DNA of 64,000 bases from Pedobacter ginsengisoli (lineage in GTDB: Bacteria; Bacteroidota; Bacteroidia; Sphingobacteriales; Sphingobacteriaceae), in NCBI RefSeq assembly GCF_002736205.1, contig NZ_CP024091.1, positions 4,833,555 to 4,897,554 on the forward strand. Reading direction: 5' to 3'. A model generated the notes under the pieces. That model was given only the letters and a program-made list of their open reading frames with translations. It ran no database searches and was not told where the DNA came from. Made by a program: the position numbers and the translations under genes. Positions within the stretch are counted from its first letter, which is position 1. Each line of letters opens with the position of its first letter. Shown piece after piece: positions 17,667-26,814 of the stretch.

Positions 17667-20159
17667 TTATTTAAGAATGAATTTAGTAGGCAGCTTACAA
17701 ACATGCTCAACCGAAAAGCTTCCATCACCTTTTGATTGGATATTCCTGATCACACCATTTATAGATAACCGATAGCCTTTGTCGGGGACTAATCCTTTAA
17801 CAATAAATTGGTATTTATCGGGAGAAGCAATAGTCCATGAGTAACCATTGGCATCCCATGAATTAACCTCCATATTAATGCTGAGGTTAGTAGCGGCGTT
17901 AATTTTAAGCAACATTACGTCGTCATTATGGGGGTAATATGTAAGGACATTTCCTGTCTTATTTGCACCAAAACTTTCTTTGCTTTTTATTGAAAAACCA
18001 GGCGTACTCATTAAATAATCGTTCACACTTAACTCCAGGTTATAAATTGTATTGCGGTTTGTATAATTGAATTTTGTTCCGTTTAGTGTAGTACTCATAT
18101 TTGGTTCTAATCCCATTCTATTCCATTTAGGCCTTATTCCGTAAATGTCTCTGTATAAGGCTGTAATACTTGTACTTATGCCAGCCAAAATATCATCTCC
18201 TAACCCCAGTTGTGTAGTTCTGCTGTATCGCTGCGAAGAAAGCCCATCCTTTTTATACTGATCCAGCAAATTATTGATGTACTTTAGTGCAATGGCTTTG
18301 TCGTATTTCGTATAAGCCCTTACACCAAGGTATCCCCATGTCGGAAATATATCTCCATTTTCATACTTTGGAAATGGCCAATTGCCATCACTAACTTCTT
18401 CTCTTTTGAAAGAGTCAAAACACAATGGCCAGTGAAAAAGATTTTCAGCTTTAGATCTTTCCTCTATCTGATTAAGGATCATTGCTATTCTTTTCGGGTC
18501 GTCACATATGCCAAATGCAATAGCTGCAAAATTTACAGGAGTAACCAGGTTATCGCCATGTACAGAACCATCCTTGTCTCGCCAATATACGTACTGCTGT
18601 TTGGTTGCAGACCAAAATCCACCTTCTTCAATTGGCTTGTTAAAAGCAATTTTTAAACGTGAGGCTATTGCCGAATAGTAATCGGATTTTTGCTGACTGC
18701 CTAATACCTTTTCACATTTAGACCATTGGGTTAATGCCTCATATAACTGTGCGTTTACAAAAGAATTTTCAAAGCTTGCCCATACAATATCTAACCAGTC
18801 GCTAGCTTTTTTTTCAGCAACGTTATTATTCATCATCTCAAAAATCCCATTTTTGTTCGAATCACGCTTGATTAGCCAATCCAAAGCCTTTTCAACACTC
18901 ACTTGATGAGATCGAAGCCACTCTATATTTCCATTTAAATCGAATTGTTCACTGGTGTTAATTACATAACCTGTTTGAGAGTCTATTGTATAGCCCCACA
19001 TTGCTTCGTAATATCCGGTTTTAGCATTGTATGTTCCTGGTATCTCATCCCCGGCAGCGTTGTGCCAGCGCGACAATACACGTCCGTCGTTAAGCATGGC
19101 CTGATCACGCTCCTGATCAAGGGTGGCCGACATATTATTGGTGTAGTTCTGATCATTAACCGCCATGCCAATCTGAGCGAAGAAAGGTTCATGCAAACAT
19201 TTCCAATTGGTCAACCAGCCATTCGCACCTATTATATTATTATCTACAACGCCATATCGTCCAGTTGTGTTTAGCAGTTCCCGTACCGCTAAAGCATCTA
19301 TACCTGCTAATGTTCCTCTTGAATATTCTTTGTTGTAATCCAGATACCCGAATTCAAAACTTACCTTAATTTTCCCTTTTTTAACCTTAAAAGGTGCAAA
19401 TACATCAGCTTTTTGTGAAACAAACCTGCTTAAATTGTATCGCTGACTCAGTTCAATATCAGTTATTAATTGTGTGTATGTAAACTCGTTTTTTTCGCTG
19501 TGCGAATACTTTGAGGCAATTTCTTTACCTTTTTCTGTTTTTGCTGCAATCCGCAATGCATCCCCCGATTCCACATTCCAGAATGTTACCCCGCCGGTAT
19601 GAACTCCATATGTATCATTTACTTCTTTAAGGTATTTACACCAAACCATTCCGCCATTATCCATTATTCCACCTTTCCAGGCTGACAGGTCTGCAAAATT
19701 CCATTTAGGAAATGCCATGTCTTCAAGGTTCGCATTGTTACTGTACTCGCGGCTGATGCCCCACAGTATTTTGTTACTATTCAATTTAAAATCCCAAACT
19801 TCCTTAACTAAAATAGTGTCATTGCCATAGCTAATTCCGCTTAATGTTATCCCTTTTGGGTTTTCAGTTACTGTAATGCCACTATTCTTATCACCTGATG
19901 AGTAGGCTGAATTCTTTATTCTGATTCCTGTATAAACCCCGGATGATGAAAGCACATTTTTCCCATTTAAACTCAATTGTTTAATTACGCAGCCATTTGA
20001 ATAATCAATTGTAATAGAAGTTTTTTTATCAGGAACAGTGATCGTAATTGTTTTGTTACCAGTATTATGCTTGATATCATGATTTGTCATTTCAGCAGAA
20101 AAACAAGTGTCATGAATAAATAATAGAAAAAAAGAAAGTATTAGCGTAAATTTCATCAT
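17667..20159 (-). CDS. Secreted six-hairpin glycosidase-like protein
   Basis: An 830-aa exported protein with a signal peptide (about 1-21; either of the first two methionines could start it). A beta-rich N-terminal part (about 25-270) precedes an alpha-helical region (about 280-690) with the sequence character of (alpha/alpha)6 six-hairpin glycosidases, for example SDWLDIVWASFENSF and WPFPKYENGD. A beta-rich C terminus follows. I could not assign a CAZy family with confidence, and catalytic acids were not pinned down. It probably degrades a plant or microbial glycan. It heads a minus-strand run with hemW and the SDR gene and is divergent from the DUF2961 gene. Confidence 0.6.
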   Translation of the reverse strand: MMKFTLILSFFLLFIHDTCFSAEMTNHDIKHNTGNKTITITVPDKKTSITIDYSNGCVIKQLSLNGKNVLSSSGVYTGIRIKNSAYSSGDKNSGITVTENPKGITLSGISYGNDTILVKEVWDFKLNSNKILWGISREYSNNANLEDMAFPKWNFADLSAWKGGIMDNGGMVWCKYLKEVNDTYGVHTGGVTFWNVESGDALRIAAKTEKGKEIASKYSHSEKNEFTYTQLITDIELSQRYNLSRFVSQKADVFAPFKVKKGKIKVSFEFGYLDYNKEYSRGTLAGIDALAVRELLNTTGRYGVVDNNIIGANGWLTNWKCLHEPFFAQIGMAVNDQNYTNNMSATLDQERDQAMLNDGRVLSRWHNAAGDEIPGTYNAKTGYYEAMWGYTIDSQTGYVINTSEQFDLNGNIEWLRSHQVSVEKALDWLIKRDSNKNGIFEMMNNNVAEKKASDWLDIVWASFENSFVNAQLYEALTQWSKCEKVLGSQQKSDYYSAIASRLKIAFNKPIEEGGFWSATKQQYVYWRDKDGSVHGDNLVTPVNFAAIAFGICDDPKRIAMILNQIEERSKAENLFHWPLCFDSFKREEVSDGNWPFPKYENGDIFPTWGYLGVRAYTKYDKAIALKYINNLLDQYKKDGLSSQRYSRTTQLGLGDDILAGISTSITALYRDIYGIRPKWNRMGLEPNMSTTLNGTKFNYTNRNTIYNLELSVNDYLMSTPGFSIKSKESFGANKTGNVLTYYPHNDDVMLLKINAATNLSINMEVNSWDANGYSWTIASPDKYQFIVKGLVPDKGYRLSINGVIRNIQSKGDGSFSVEHVCKLPTKFILK

Positions 20160-20303
20160 TAATAAATTTTCGGAATATCTATCAAAGCTAACCGGAAATC
20201 AAAATACAGTTTTTATAGTAAAGAACATTTTGTTTGTACTTTTTGATATACTTCGATCAGCATAAAGCAGAACAGTACAGGATGGTTAAGTATTCCATAG
20301 CAT

Positions 20304-20311
20304 TAAATTTG
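20304..20311 (+). promoter_or_regulatory. -7 box (TAnnTTTG) before DUF2961 gene
   Basis: TAAATTTG fits the Bacteroidota sigma-A -7 consensus TAnnTTTG exactly and sits 15 bases before the ATG at 20327. No clear -33 TTG element is visible at 17-23 bases upstream. Confidence 0.4.
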
Positions 20312-20326
20312 TAGCAGTAGTTTTAT

Positions 20327-21883
20327 ATGCAAGTTTCTATGCAAAAATTTATAACTGGTATTTGGATTGTATTGCTAACCGCTGGAGGATTTATTGGTCG
20401 AGCGCAGACAGTAACCATGGCATCGTTGCTTAAAGAGATGACAGATTTTAATGCTGTTACCTATTGGCCCAAACCCTATTACAGTGCTGGTCAGGCCAGC
20501 AGTTATGATCGTCATTCTATTTCTCCTGATAAACCCGGCTGGTTCGCCAATGGGGATAAATCCGAATTCATAAAGGTAGAGGAGATTAATGGGCATAAAG
20601 AATATGTAATGCTTGATGAAAAGGGACCTGGTGCCTTGGTGCGATTCTGGCTAACCACTTTTAAAAGGGCAGGCAAACTGAGAGTTTATTTTGATAATAA
20701 CCCTGAACCGGAAATTGTTATCCCATCATATGATCTGACGAAGATAGATCTAAAGCCCGGGCCCGCCTTACTGATTCCTCATTCAAGTTATGAACCTCTT
20801 GAAAAAGGAGGTAGTACCCTTTATTTACCAATGCCCTATGCCAAACATTGTAAAGTTACGTGGGAAGACGCAGCAAATGAAATAACAGAGCCAAGATACT
20901 ATCAAATCAATTTCCGAAAATATATCCCAAACACAACTGTTAGAACATTTACCTTAAAAGAAGCAAGAAGTTTATCTGGTTTAATAGACAATGTTAACAA
21001 ACAGCTGTTAAACCCTATAAATGTTACCAAAGGGAAACAATCGCTAATAAATCAAACTATTCTGCCAAAGCAAACCGCATCTGTAAATCTGCCTAAAGGG
21101 GCCAATGCAGTTAAATTTCTAAGCATTGAGGTCTCATCTGAAAACAAAGATAATCTCGAGAAGCTTTTGAGATCAACTATACTCAAAATCTCTTTTGATG
21201 GTCAGCAAAGTGTGGAATGTCCGGTGGGTGATTTTTCTGGATCTGGCGTAGGAGGCAAGCCATTGCAAAGCTGGTATAGAACTGTCACAGCCAATGGCGA
21301 AATTATATCCAGATGGACAATGCCTTATCAAAAAACCGCCTCAATATCTTTAGAAAATCAGGGAGATCAATCGGTTTCAATAAAAGTAAAGGCAGTTAGT
21401 CAACTTTATTCATGGAATAGTAACAGTATGTATTTTAATGCACATTGGAAGTTCACAGAGAAGGTTCCAATAAAGAAATGGGATGAAACTGATGGTGCTA
21501 TTGAGTGGGAGCTTAATAGAATTAAAGGCAAAGGTATTTTTCTTGGAGATAGTTTTGCAGTTTTCAATCATATGCACACATGGTATGGCGAGGGCGATCA
21601 AAAATTATATGTAGACTGTGAAACTTTTCCATCTGAATTTGGAACGGGTGCCGAAGATTATTACAATACCTCCTGGGCTCCTGTGGTGCTTTATCAAAGC
21701 CCCTTTGCTAATGCACCAAGAGCTGATGCAGAAGATTCTTATGGTCATAATACTTTTACCAGAACAAGAAATCTGGATGGGGTAACCTTTAAAACTGATT
21801 TTAAATATGATCTGGAAATGCTGGGCTGGGCAAATGGCACGGCTGACTGCGCTGCTACAACTTATTGGTACGGGTTTAGATAA
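20327..21883 (+). CDS. DUF2961 / GH172-family protein
   Basis: A 518-aa secreted protein with a signal peptide (about 1-26; an internal ATG at 20339 is an alternative start). It matches DUF2961, now glycoside hydrolase family 172. Diagnostic segments are GPGALVRFWLTTF (about 100-112) and GTGAEDYYNTSW (about 442-453), the latter containing a likely catalytic glutamate. GH172 members act on furanosides: difructose anhydride I (alpha-fructofuranosidase type) or alpha-D-arabinofuranose polymers. The downstream neighbour is a GH32-like enzyme 11 bases away, which favours a fructan-type substrate here by context only. Confidence 0.8.
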   Translation: MQVSMQKFITGIWIVLLTAGGFIGRAQTVTMASLLKEMTDFNAVTYWPKPYYSAGQASSYDRHSISPDKPGWFANGDKSEFIKVEEINGHKEYVMLDEKGPGALVRFWLTTFKRAGKLRVYFDNNPEPEIVIPSYDLTKIDLKPGPALLIPHSSYEPLEKGGSTLYLPMPYAKHCKVTWEDAANEITEPRYYQINFRKYIPNTTVRTFTLKEARSLSGLIDNVNKQLLNPINVTKGKQSLINQTILPKQTASVNLPKGANAVKFLSIEVSSENKDNLEKLLRSTILKISFDGQQSVECPVGDFSGSGVGGKPLQSWYRTVTANGEIISRWTMPYQKTASISLENQGDQSVSIKVKAVSQLYSWNSNSMYFNAHWKFTEKVPIKKWDETDGAIEWELNRIKGKGIFLGDSFAVFNHMHTWYGEGDQKLYVDCETFPSEFGTGAEDYYNTSWAPVVLYQSPFANAPRADAEDSYGHNTFTRTRNLDGVTFKTDFKYDLEMLGWANGTADCAATTYWYGFR

Positions 21884-21894
21884 AAATAACACAT

Positions 21895-23376
21895 ATGAAA
21901 AGATATCTATTATTGCTGTTAATCTTTCTTGGAGCCAACAGTGTTATGGCGCAACTTGGTGTAAAGTACGATCCTAAAATTCAAAGCACTAAGAACCTTC
22001 AATACTGGCGGCCTAAAGGCAATTTGTTTGTTGGCGATTGTATGCCCTTTTCACGAAACGGCACCTATTCGTTTTACTGGCTTTTAGATTCTGCACATCA
22101 TGCAAGCTTAAAAGGATTAGGAGGCCATCAATGGGCTTTAAGCACTACAACAGATCTAAAAACATGGAAGCAGCACCCTGTGGTACTTGGAATTGATGAG
22201 GAATGGGAAAAATCTATATGCACCGGTTCCATTGTTTATTATAAAAATAAATATTATGCCTTTTATGCCACACGGCTAATCAATAAAGAGGGTCAGGTTA
22301 ATGAACAATTGAGTTATGCAATAAGTTCTGATGGTATTAACTTCGATAAGCAAAAGCCAAATCCATTTTATACTTCGGCACCGGGTTATAGCAAAAGAGA
22401 TTTTAGGGACCCAAAGGTGTTTGTAGATGAGAAGACAGGGGAGTTTCATTTATTCGTGTCCAGTTGGCAAGAAAATTCTGTATTGAGGCATGCAGGTGGT
22501 GCTTTGGTACACCTTACCTCAAAAGATCTGAAAAATTGGACTGTGCTTGATCCGGTATTAACCGGACAATCATCTGTACCTGAATGTCCTGATTATTTTT
22601 TATGGAAAGGGTGGTATTATTTGGTATATGGCGATAATGGAGATACCTATTATGTAAAATCCAGAAGCCCTTATGGCCCTTGGGAAGAGCCAAGATATCA
22701 AACTATAAATGAGTCGTGGACAAACGTTGTTAAGACCGCTGAATTTAAAGATAACAGACGTATTGCTGCCGCGTGGGTTCCTTCAAGAGATCAAAATAAG
22801 GATGATGGCGGAGAAAGGTTTGGAGGTAATGCCATATTTAGAGAAATTGTACAGGAGACCGACGGGACACTAAGCTCAAAATTCCCTGCCGAAATGATTC
22901 CCGAATCTGGCCCTGAAATTCAACCTGATCTCGTTGCAGATCTCTACGCTTCACTTATTAGTAAAAATAGCATTTTAATTAAAGCCCCTAATGGTGTAGG
23001 GGCAGCGCATGCCGAGGCTATTCCATTAAACAGCCGGATTACGCTCGAAATAGAAACCATTGGTTCGGTTGACGAGTATGGGCTGTATTTAAGGTCGCGT
23101 GAAAAAGCAGAAGCCGGTTACCGACTTAACTTTTCGCCAAATAATCAAACTGTAAGTCTTGGTAATACAATGATACGAGCAGTTAGCGGTTTAAATAAAA
23201 CTATTAAGCTTGATCTTATTGTAAAAGACGACATTATAGATGTTTCAATAGATAATAAAAGATGCATTGTAAATCGTACGCCGGAGCAAAAAGGTAGCTT
23301 TTTATGGTTCTATGCCAAGCATGGCGAAGTAAAATTCAAATCCATTAAAGTAAGCCCGCTTAAAGAAGAAAATTAA
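21895..23376 (+). CDS. GH32-like glycoside hydrolase (clan J)
   Basis: A 493-aa secreted protein (signal peptide about 1-19) with a five-bladed propeller-type N-terminal domain and a C-terminal beta-sandwich (about 340-490). The three clan-J catalytic positions can be matched: VGDCMPF with D48 as the nucleophile, RDP with D172 as transition-state stabiliser, and EC with E230 as the acid/base. The nucleophile motif differs from the usual WMNDPNG of invertases. This suggests a divergent beta-fructosidase or a relative acting on another furanoside. It is in an apparent operon with the DUF2961/GH172 gene. Confidence 0.72.
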   Translation: MKRYLLLLLIFLGANSVMAQLGVKYDPKIQSTKNLQYWRPKGNLFVGDCMPFSRNGTYSFYWLLDSAHHASLKGLGGHQWALSTTTDLKTWKQHPVVLGIDEEWEKSICTGSIVYYKNKYYAFYATRLINKEGQVNEQLSYAISSDGINFDKQKPNPFYTSAPGYSKRDFRDPKVFVDEKTGEFHLFVSSWQENSVLRHAGGALVHLTSKDLKNWTVLDPVLTGQSSVPECPDYFLWKGWYYLVYGDNGDTYYVKSRSPYGPWEEPRYQTINESWTNVVKTAEFKDNRRIAAAWVPSRDQNKDDGGERFGGNAIFREIVQETDGTLSSKFPAEMIPESGPEIQPDLVADLYASLISKNSILIKAPNGVGAAHAEAIPLNSRITLEIETIGSVDEYGLYLRSREKAEAGYRLNFSPNNQTVSLGNTMIRAVSGLNKTIKLDLIVKDDIIDVSIDNKRCIVNRTPEQKGSFLWFYAKHGEVKFKSIKVSPLKEEN

Positions 23377-23379
23377 TAA

Positions 23380-23411
23380 GATTTGAACTCCTTACTAAGG
23401 TAGTTCAAATC
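23380..23411. terminator. Hairpin between convergent GH32-like and binding-protein genes
   Basis: GATTTGAACT (23380-23389) pairs fully with AGTTCAAATC (23402-23411), and an inner CCTT/AAGG extends the stem. It overlaps the last codons and stop of the minus-strand gene. No long T-run follows, so efficiency is uncertain. Confidence 0.5.
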
Positions 23412-24315
23412 CATATTTGCTATAAATGGCACGAGCCTCTTTACTTATTAAAAAATCCATAAAATCTTTAGCGGCTTTAGGATGTGGAGCTTTTTTAAGC
23501 TGCCCCGCATAATATTGAGCCTTTATATTCTCGTTTTCTGGAATTTCAATATACTCAATTGGGTGACCAATCATTTTCTGATAATGCACTTCTGAATACC
23601 AGACAGGCCCTGCATCACTTTGCTCATATAGAATGCGCATAGGCGTTTGTCTGTGATGAATTTGGGTAAGGTATGTTGTAGAGTCCTTTACTTTAGTTTC
23701 CATTATAGTATTTCTAAGTGCTTCGCCACCTGCTTTTCTATAAGCTTCTTCAATACGTTTCCCAATTCCTTCCCATGCTGGATTAGGCATGCTTACACGT
23801 AAATCATTGCGCCCTAAGTCAGCCAGTTTATTTACTTGCTTAGGATTTCCTTTTCTGGTCATTATCGCCAATTTATTTTTAGCATAAAGCTCAGTTCTGT
23901 TAAACCAGTTATGGCATTCATCAATTCTGGTTTTACCGGCAGTGTATACATCCGGTTTCAATGTGATTCGCATATTGCCAATAACAATACTGCCAGCTTC
24001 AATCTGCTTTGCTAAAATACCCGGCGGAAGGGTTTCAGCAAGCACACGGGTATATTGAGGATATTTGATTTTAAATGATTTCATTAAATCATCTATAACC
24101 ATGAACTGATTGCCGGCAAAAAATACAACTAGCTGAGGGTCATTTATGTCGCCATAAATATCAGGTATGTTGTCGATCCCTGGAATTGTAAACTGAACCT
24201 TAGCTTCGGGAGGTGTGTTCCATGGAGGGTCAAAACGATGATTCTGAGCCATAACAATGGAACTGTTAAGGAGAACTACAGTTAGTATAAATATGATTAG
24301 TTTTAATTTACGCAT
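23395..24315 (-). CDS. Periplasmic substrate-binding protein (ModA-like fold)
   Basis: A 306-aa exported protein (signal peptide about 1-23). It has the layout of an extracellular solute-binding protein of the molybdate/tungstate ModA type: FFAGNQFMVIDDLMKSF (about 65-81), GNMRITLKPDVYTAG, KLAIMTRKGNPKQV and AKDFMDFLISKEARAIYSKYGF at the C terminus. No permease or ATPase gene is adjacent, so it may act as a sensor or redox partner rather than in transport. It follows the DsrE-family gene by 25 bases in an operon that starts with the TsdA-like cytochrome. The ligand could be a sulfur oxyanion, by context only. Confidence 0.7.
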   Translation of the reverse strand: MRKLKLIIFILTVVLLNSSIVMAQNHRFDPPWNTPPEAKVQFTIPGIDNIPDIYGDINDPQLVVFFAGNQFMVIDDLMKSFKIKYPQYTRVLAETLPPGILAKQIEAGSIVIGNMRITLKPDVYTAGKTRIDECHNWFNRTELYAKNKLAIMTRKGNPKQVNKLADLGRNDLRVSMPNPAWEGIGKRIEEAYRKAGGEALRNTIMETKVKDSTTYLTQIHHRQTPMRILYEQSDAGPVWYSEVHYQKMIGHPIEYIEIPENENIKAQYYAGQLKKAPHPKAAKDFMDFLISKEARAIYSKYGFELP

Positions 24316-24340
24316 TATTATAACCTTTATTTAAAAATGA

Positions 24341-24802
24341 TTACGGATGTACAATTGCCCATCCTTCGTAATGGCGCAGAATAATTTCTCCATTGCCGCT
24401 GGGAACATAATTAATGAAATCATACAAAGAGCTTTTTTCAATCTTACGTTCCCTGATTGTATTTTCACATTGAACAAGATCTACCCCGCGGGATTTTAAA
24501 TCAAGCAAAGTCTCTTTAAACGGCCCATTTTTATCGTAGACTGCTACGCCTCCACTAAAGGCAATCAGCTCAACATGAAGTTTTCCTTTTAGTCGCGGAT
24601 CTTCCAGAGCATTTTTAATATTCCTTAATGTTCCTGCTATTTTTTGTTCATCACCGCTATTTAATGCATAGAGTGCATAATATTGCTTGTTTTTACTTTT
24701 AGCCGCTTGAAATTCGTTCTTGGTTTGAGCTGTAGCTGGTTTAAGATTAGCAAAAAAAAGTACTGCCGCTAATGCAAAGATGTATTTGATTGAGTTTTTC
24801 AT
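24341..24802 (-). CDS. Exported DsrE-family protein
   Basis: A 153-aa protein with a signal peptide (about 1-25, cleaved after ATAQ). The mature part has the DsrE/F-like fold: a first strand YYALYALNSG, then LHVELIAFSGGVAVY (about 75-89) and GVDLVQCEN (about 106-114) with the conserved C112. DsrE-family cysteines carry sulfane sulfur in sulfur transfer. A periplasmic member beside a TsdA-like cytochrome suggests handling of thiosulfate or polysulfide products. It starts directly after the cytochrome gene stop with no gap, so the two are very probably co-translated. Confidence 0.75.
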   Translation of the reverse strand: MKNSIKYIFALAAVLFFANLKPATAQTKNEFQAAKSKNKQYYALYALNSGDEQKIAGTLRNIKNALEDPRLKGKLHVELIAFSGGVAVYDKNGPFKETLLDLKSRGVDLVQCENTIRERKIEKSSLYDFINYVPSGNGEIILRHYEGWAIVHP

Positions 24803-25786
24803 TTATGTTTTTGTTTTGTATACGTTTTTAATTGGTTGATATGGGCCGTATTTATGTTGTTTTTCAGAGAAATGGTCTCCATAAGGGCCATAAGGTGCAT
24901 CAATAGGTTTCTTTTTTAAATTTGGATAATCTGCGTGCTGATCTTTGTGGGGGCGTGCCTGCGAGTTAACAAAGGCTGCAATGTCCCACGATTCCTCATC
25001 AGTTAGTATTGGATTTTTATAAGTAGCACCAAAAGGCATATTATTCTTAATAAATCCGGCAAAATTAGAGAGACGATAAAGCCCCGCACCATCATTATAA
25101 CTAACCTTGCCCCATAGTGGTGGATAGATAAACGTTTTGCCTCCGGTTGCAGCTATACCTTCTCCATTTTCGCCATGGCAGCTTTTACATTTCGATGCAT
25201 AGAGTAATGCTCCCTTTTTTGGGTCAGCAGGGCGATCCAGCAAAGCTATTTTTTCGGTTCCTCGTCCATACATGCCTTCCGGATTCTCAACTCCCTGGTT
25301 AAGCCATTCCATGTAAGCAATCATCGCTCTTATTTCTTTGGATGTAGAATCAGGCATCTTTCCATTTAAACTTCGCTCAAAACAACCTTTAATTCGGGCA
25401 ATAGGGCTGGTAATTTTTCCCGATCGTGCAGTAATTTTTGGATAGCTGCTCATTACAGCTGCGTAGTTGTTTCCAAATATCCTTGTCCCTGCATCTAGAT
25501 GGCAATTTTGGCAATTCAATCCATTAGTAAATTTACCCAATGTTCCTTTAGAACCAAAATAGGCCGAAGTGTTGGCAATCAGGTCTTTACCGTAGCGGAT
25601 CATTTCGCCTTTGGCATTTTTTGGAATTGTACTTTCATCAGGAGCGTGCCATACATCTTTAGCAGCGGCGGCTGGTTTTGTTTTGCTTAAATGGTTCTGT
25701 TGTATGGGCTTGTTTCGTCCGGTACAACTGCTTATTAAGGCCGCTGCGCCAATAATAGCGAATAGTTTTAATTGGTTAGTTAACAT
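24803..25786 (-). CDS. TsdA-like dihaem cytochrome c lipoprotein (thiosulfate dehydrogenase family)
   Basis: A 327-aa lipoprotein: the lipobox ALISSC places the lipidated cysteine at C21. Two c-type haem motifs are present, CQNCH (C92-H96) and CKSCH (C200-H204). Between them is GCFERS with C135, matching the cysteine axial haem ligand characteristic of TsdA. NMPFGATY near 250 offers a methionine ligand for the second haem. Known TsdA enzymes interconvert thiosulfate and tetrathionate in the periplasm. The short C-terminal extension (YGPYGDHF) is not a known domain. It leads a three-gene operon and is divergent from a LysR regulator gene. Confidence 0.82.
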   Translation of the reverse strand: MLTNQLKLFAIIGAAALISSCTGRNKPIQQNHLSKTKPAAAAKDVWHAPDESTIPKNAKGEMIRYGKDLIANTSAYFGSKGTLGKFTNGLNCQNCHLDAGTRIFGNNYAAVMSSYPKITARSGKITSPIARIKGCFERSLNGKMPDSTSKEIRAMIAYMEWLNQGVENPEGMYGRGTEKIALLDRPADPKKGALLYASKCKSCHGENGEGIAATGGKTFIYPPLWGKVSYNDGAGLYRLSNFAGFIKNNMPFGATYKNPILTDEESWDIAAFVNSQARPHKDQHADYPNLKKKPIDAPYGPYGDHFSEKQHKYGPYQPIKNVYKTKT

Positions 25787-25849
25787 AATTTTAGTTTTGT
25801 GTGTTACCCAAAGATGGCATTAATGACGCTAATACAAAAAATGTTTATA

Positions 25850-25864
25850 GTTATAGGTCATAAC
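25850..25864. promoter_or_regulatory. Candidate LysR-type binding site between tsdA-like and lysR genes
   Basis: GTTAT-AGGTC-ATAAC is a perfect interrupted palindrome fitting the T-N11-A pattern of LysR boxes. A further GTTAT (25870-25874) and a near-repeat AGGTCATTAC (25878-25887, compare 25855-25864) lie just downstream. The cluster sits in the 131-base region between the divergent genes, as expected for autoregulation and operon control. Confidence 0.5.
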
Positions 25865-25917
25865 AATAAGTTATCAAAGGTCATTACATTATTCTATGGA
25901 TATTTATATATTGCAGA

Positions 25918-26814
25918 ATGATATTCGATTTCAGGTTACAGGTATTTCAGGCTGTTGCGCAAAAACTGAGCTTTACTAAAGCAGCTGCTGAACTCTTTAT
26001 TACGCAACCTGCTGTAACCAGACATATTCGGGAACTCGAAAAACAATTAAATACTGCTTTGTTTGTTCGCAATGGAAATCATATTTCCTTAACAGCAGCC
26101 GGCAATGTTTTATTAAAACATACAGGGAAAATATTTGAAATCTATTTGTTGATTCAAAATGACCTTGCCCAGTTAAGCGATGGTCTTAGAGGTAATCTGC
26201 GCATAGGGGCAAGTACAACACTGGCGCAGACCTTTATGCCCAAAATCCTTGCTTTATTTAAAAGGGCTTATCCGGAAATTGTATTTACTTTTATCAGGGG
26301 CAATACTGAGTCTATTACGCAATTGGTAATAGATGGAAAAATTGACGTGGCGATGGTTGAAGGGCAAATGCATTATCCTCAGATAAACTATGAAAAATTT
26401 AGCGATGATGAATTGGTTTTAGTTACAAAGTCCGACAACCCATTAGCCAAAAAAGGAGAGATTGTTCCCCATCAGCTGCTTGATTTGCAATTGGTACTCA
26501 GAGAACATGGATCTGGTACGCTTGATGTAATTTCAAAAGCATTAGGTGAAGTTGGCATCAGTCTTAAAGATCTCAAAATTGAATTGCAGTTAGAAAGTAA
26601 TGTCAGCATCAAACAATATCTGCTTCATTCAGAAGCTGCGGCTTTTTTGTCAATGCAAACCATTATAGGTGAATTGAAAAGGAATGAGCTTAGCATTGTA
26701 GATATTAAAGGGATTGAGATGTTTCGAACTTTTCAATTTATTCAGCTACATAGCAGAACTTCAAAAGTTATAGATTCTTTTAAGCTTTTTTGCAGAGGCC
26801 ACATTAATATATAG
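25918..26814 (+). CDS. LysR-family transcriptional regulator
   Basis: A 298-aa regulator. The N-terminal winged helix-turn-helix (about 3-62) has FTKAAAELFITQPAVTRHIRELE, the family signature in two parts, followed by the linker helix and a co-inducer-binding domain (about 90-295). Sequence style resembles the CysL/CbbR-like subgroup, some members of which govern sulfur genes. It is divergent from the TsdA-like operon and probably regulates it and itself, with the inducer likely a sulfur compound; this is inferred from position. Downstream lies the unusual stretch from 26815. Confidence 0.87.
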   Translation: MIFDFRLQVFQAVAQKLSFTKAAAELFITQPAVTRHIRELEKQLNTALFVRNGNHISLTAAGNVLLKHTGKIFEIYLLIQNDLAQLSDGLRGNLRIGASTTLAQTFMPKILALFKRAYPEIVFTFIRGNTESITQLVIDGKIDVAMVEGQMHYPQINYEKFSDDELVLVTKSDNPLAKKGEIVPHQLLDLQLVLREHGSGTLDVISKALGEVGISLKDLKIELQLESNVSIKQYLLHSEAAAFLSMQTIIGELKRNELSIVDIKGIEMFRTFQFIQLHSRTSKVIDSFKLFCRGHINI

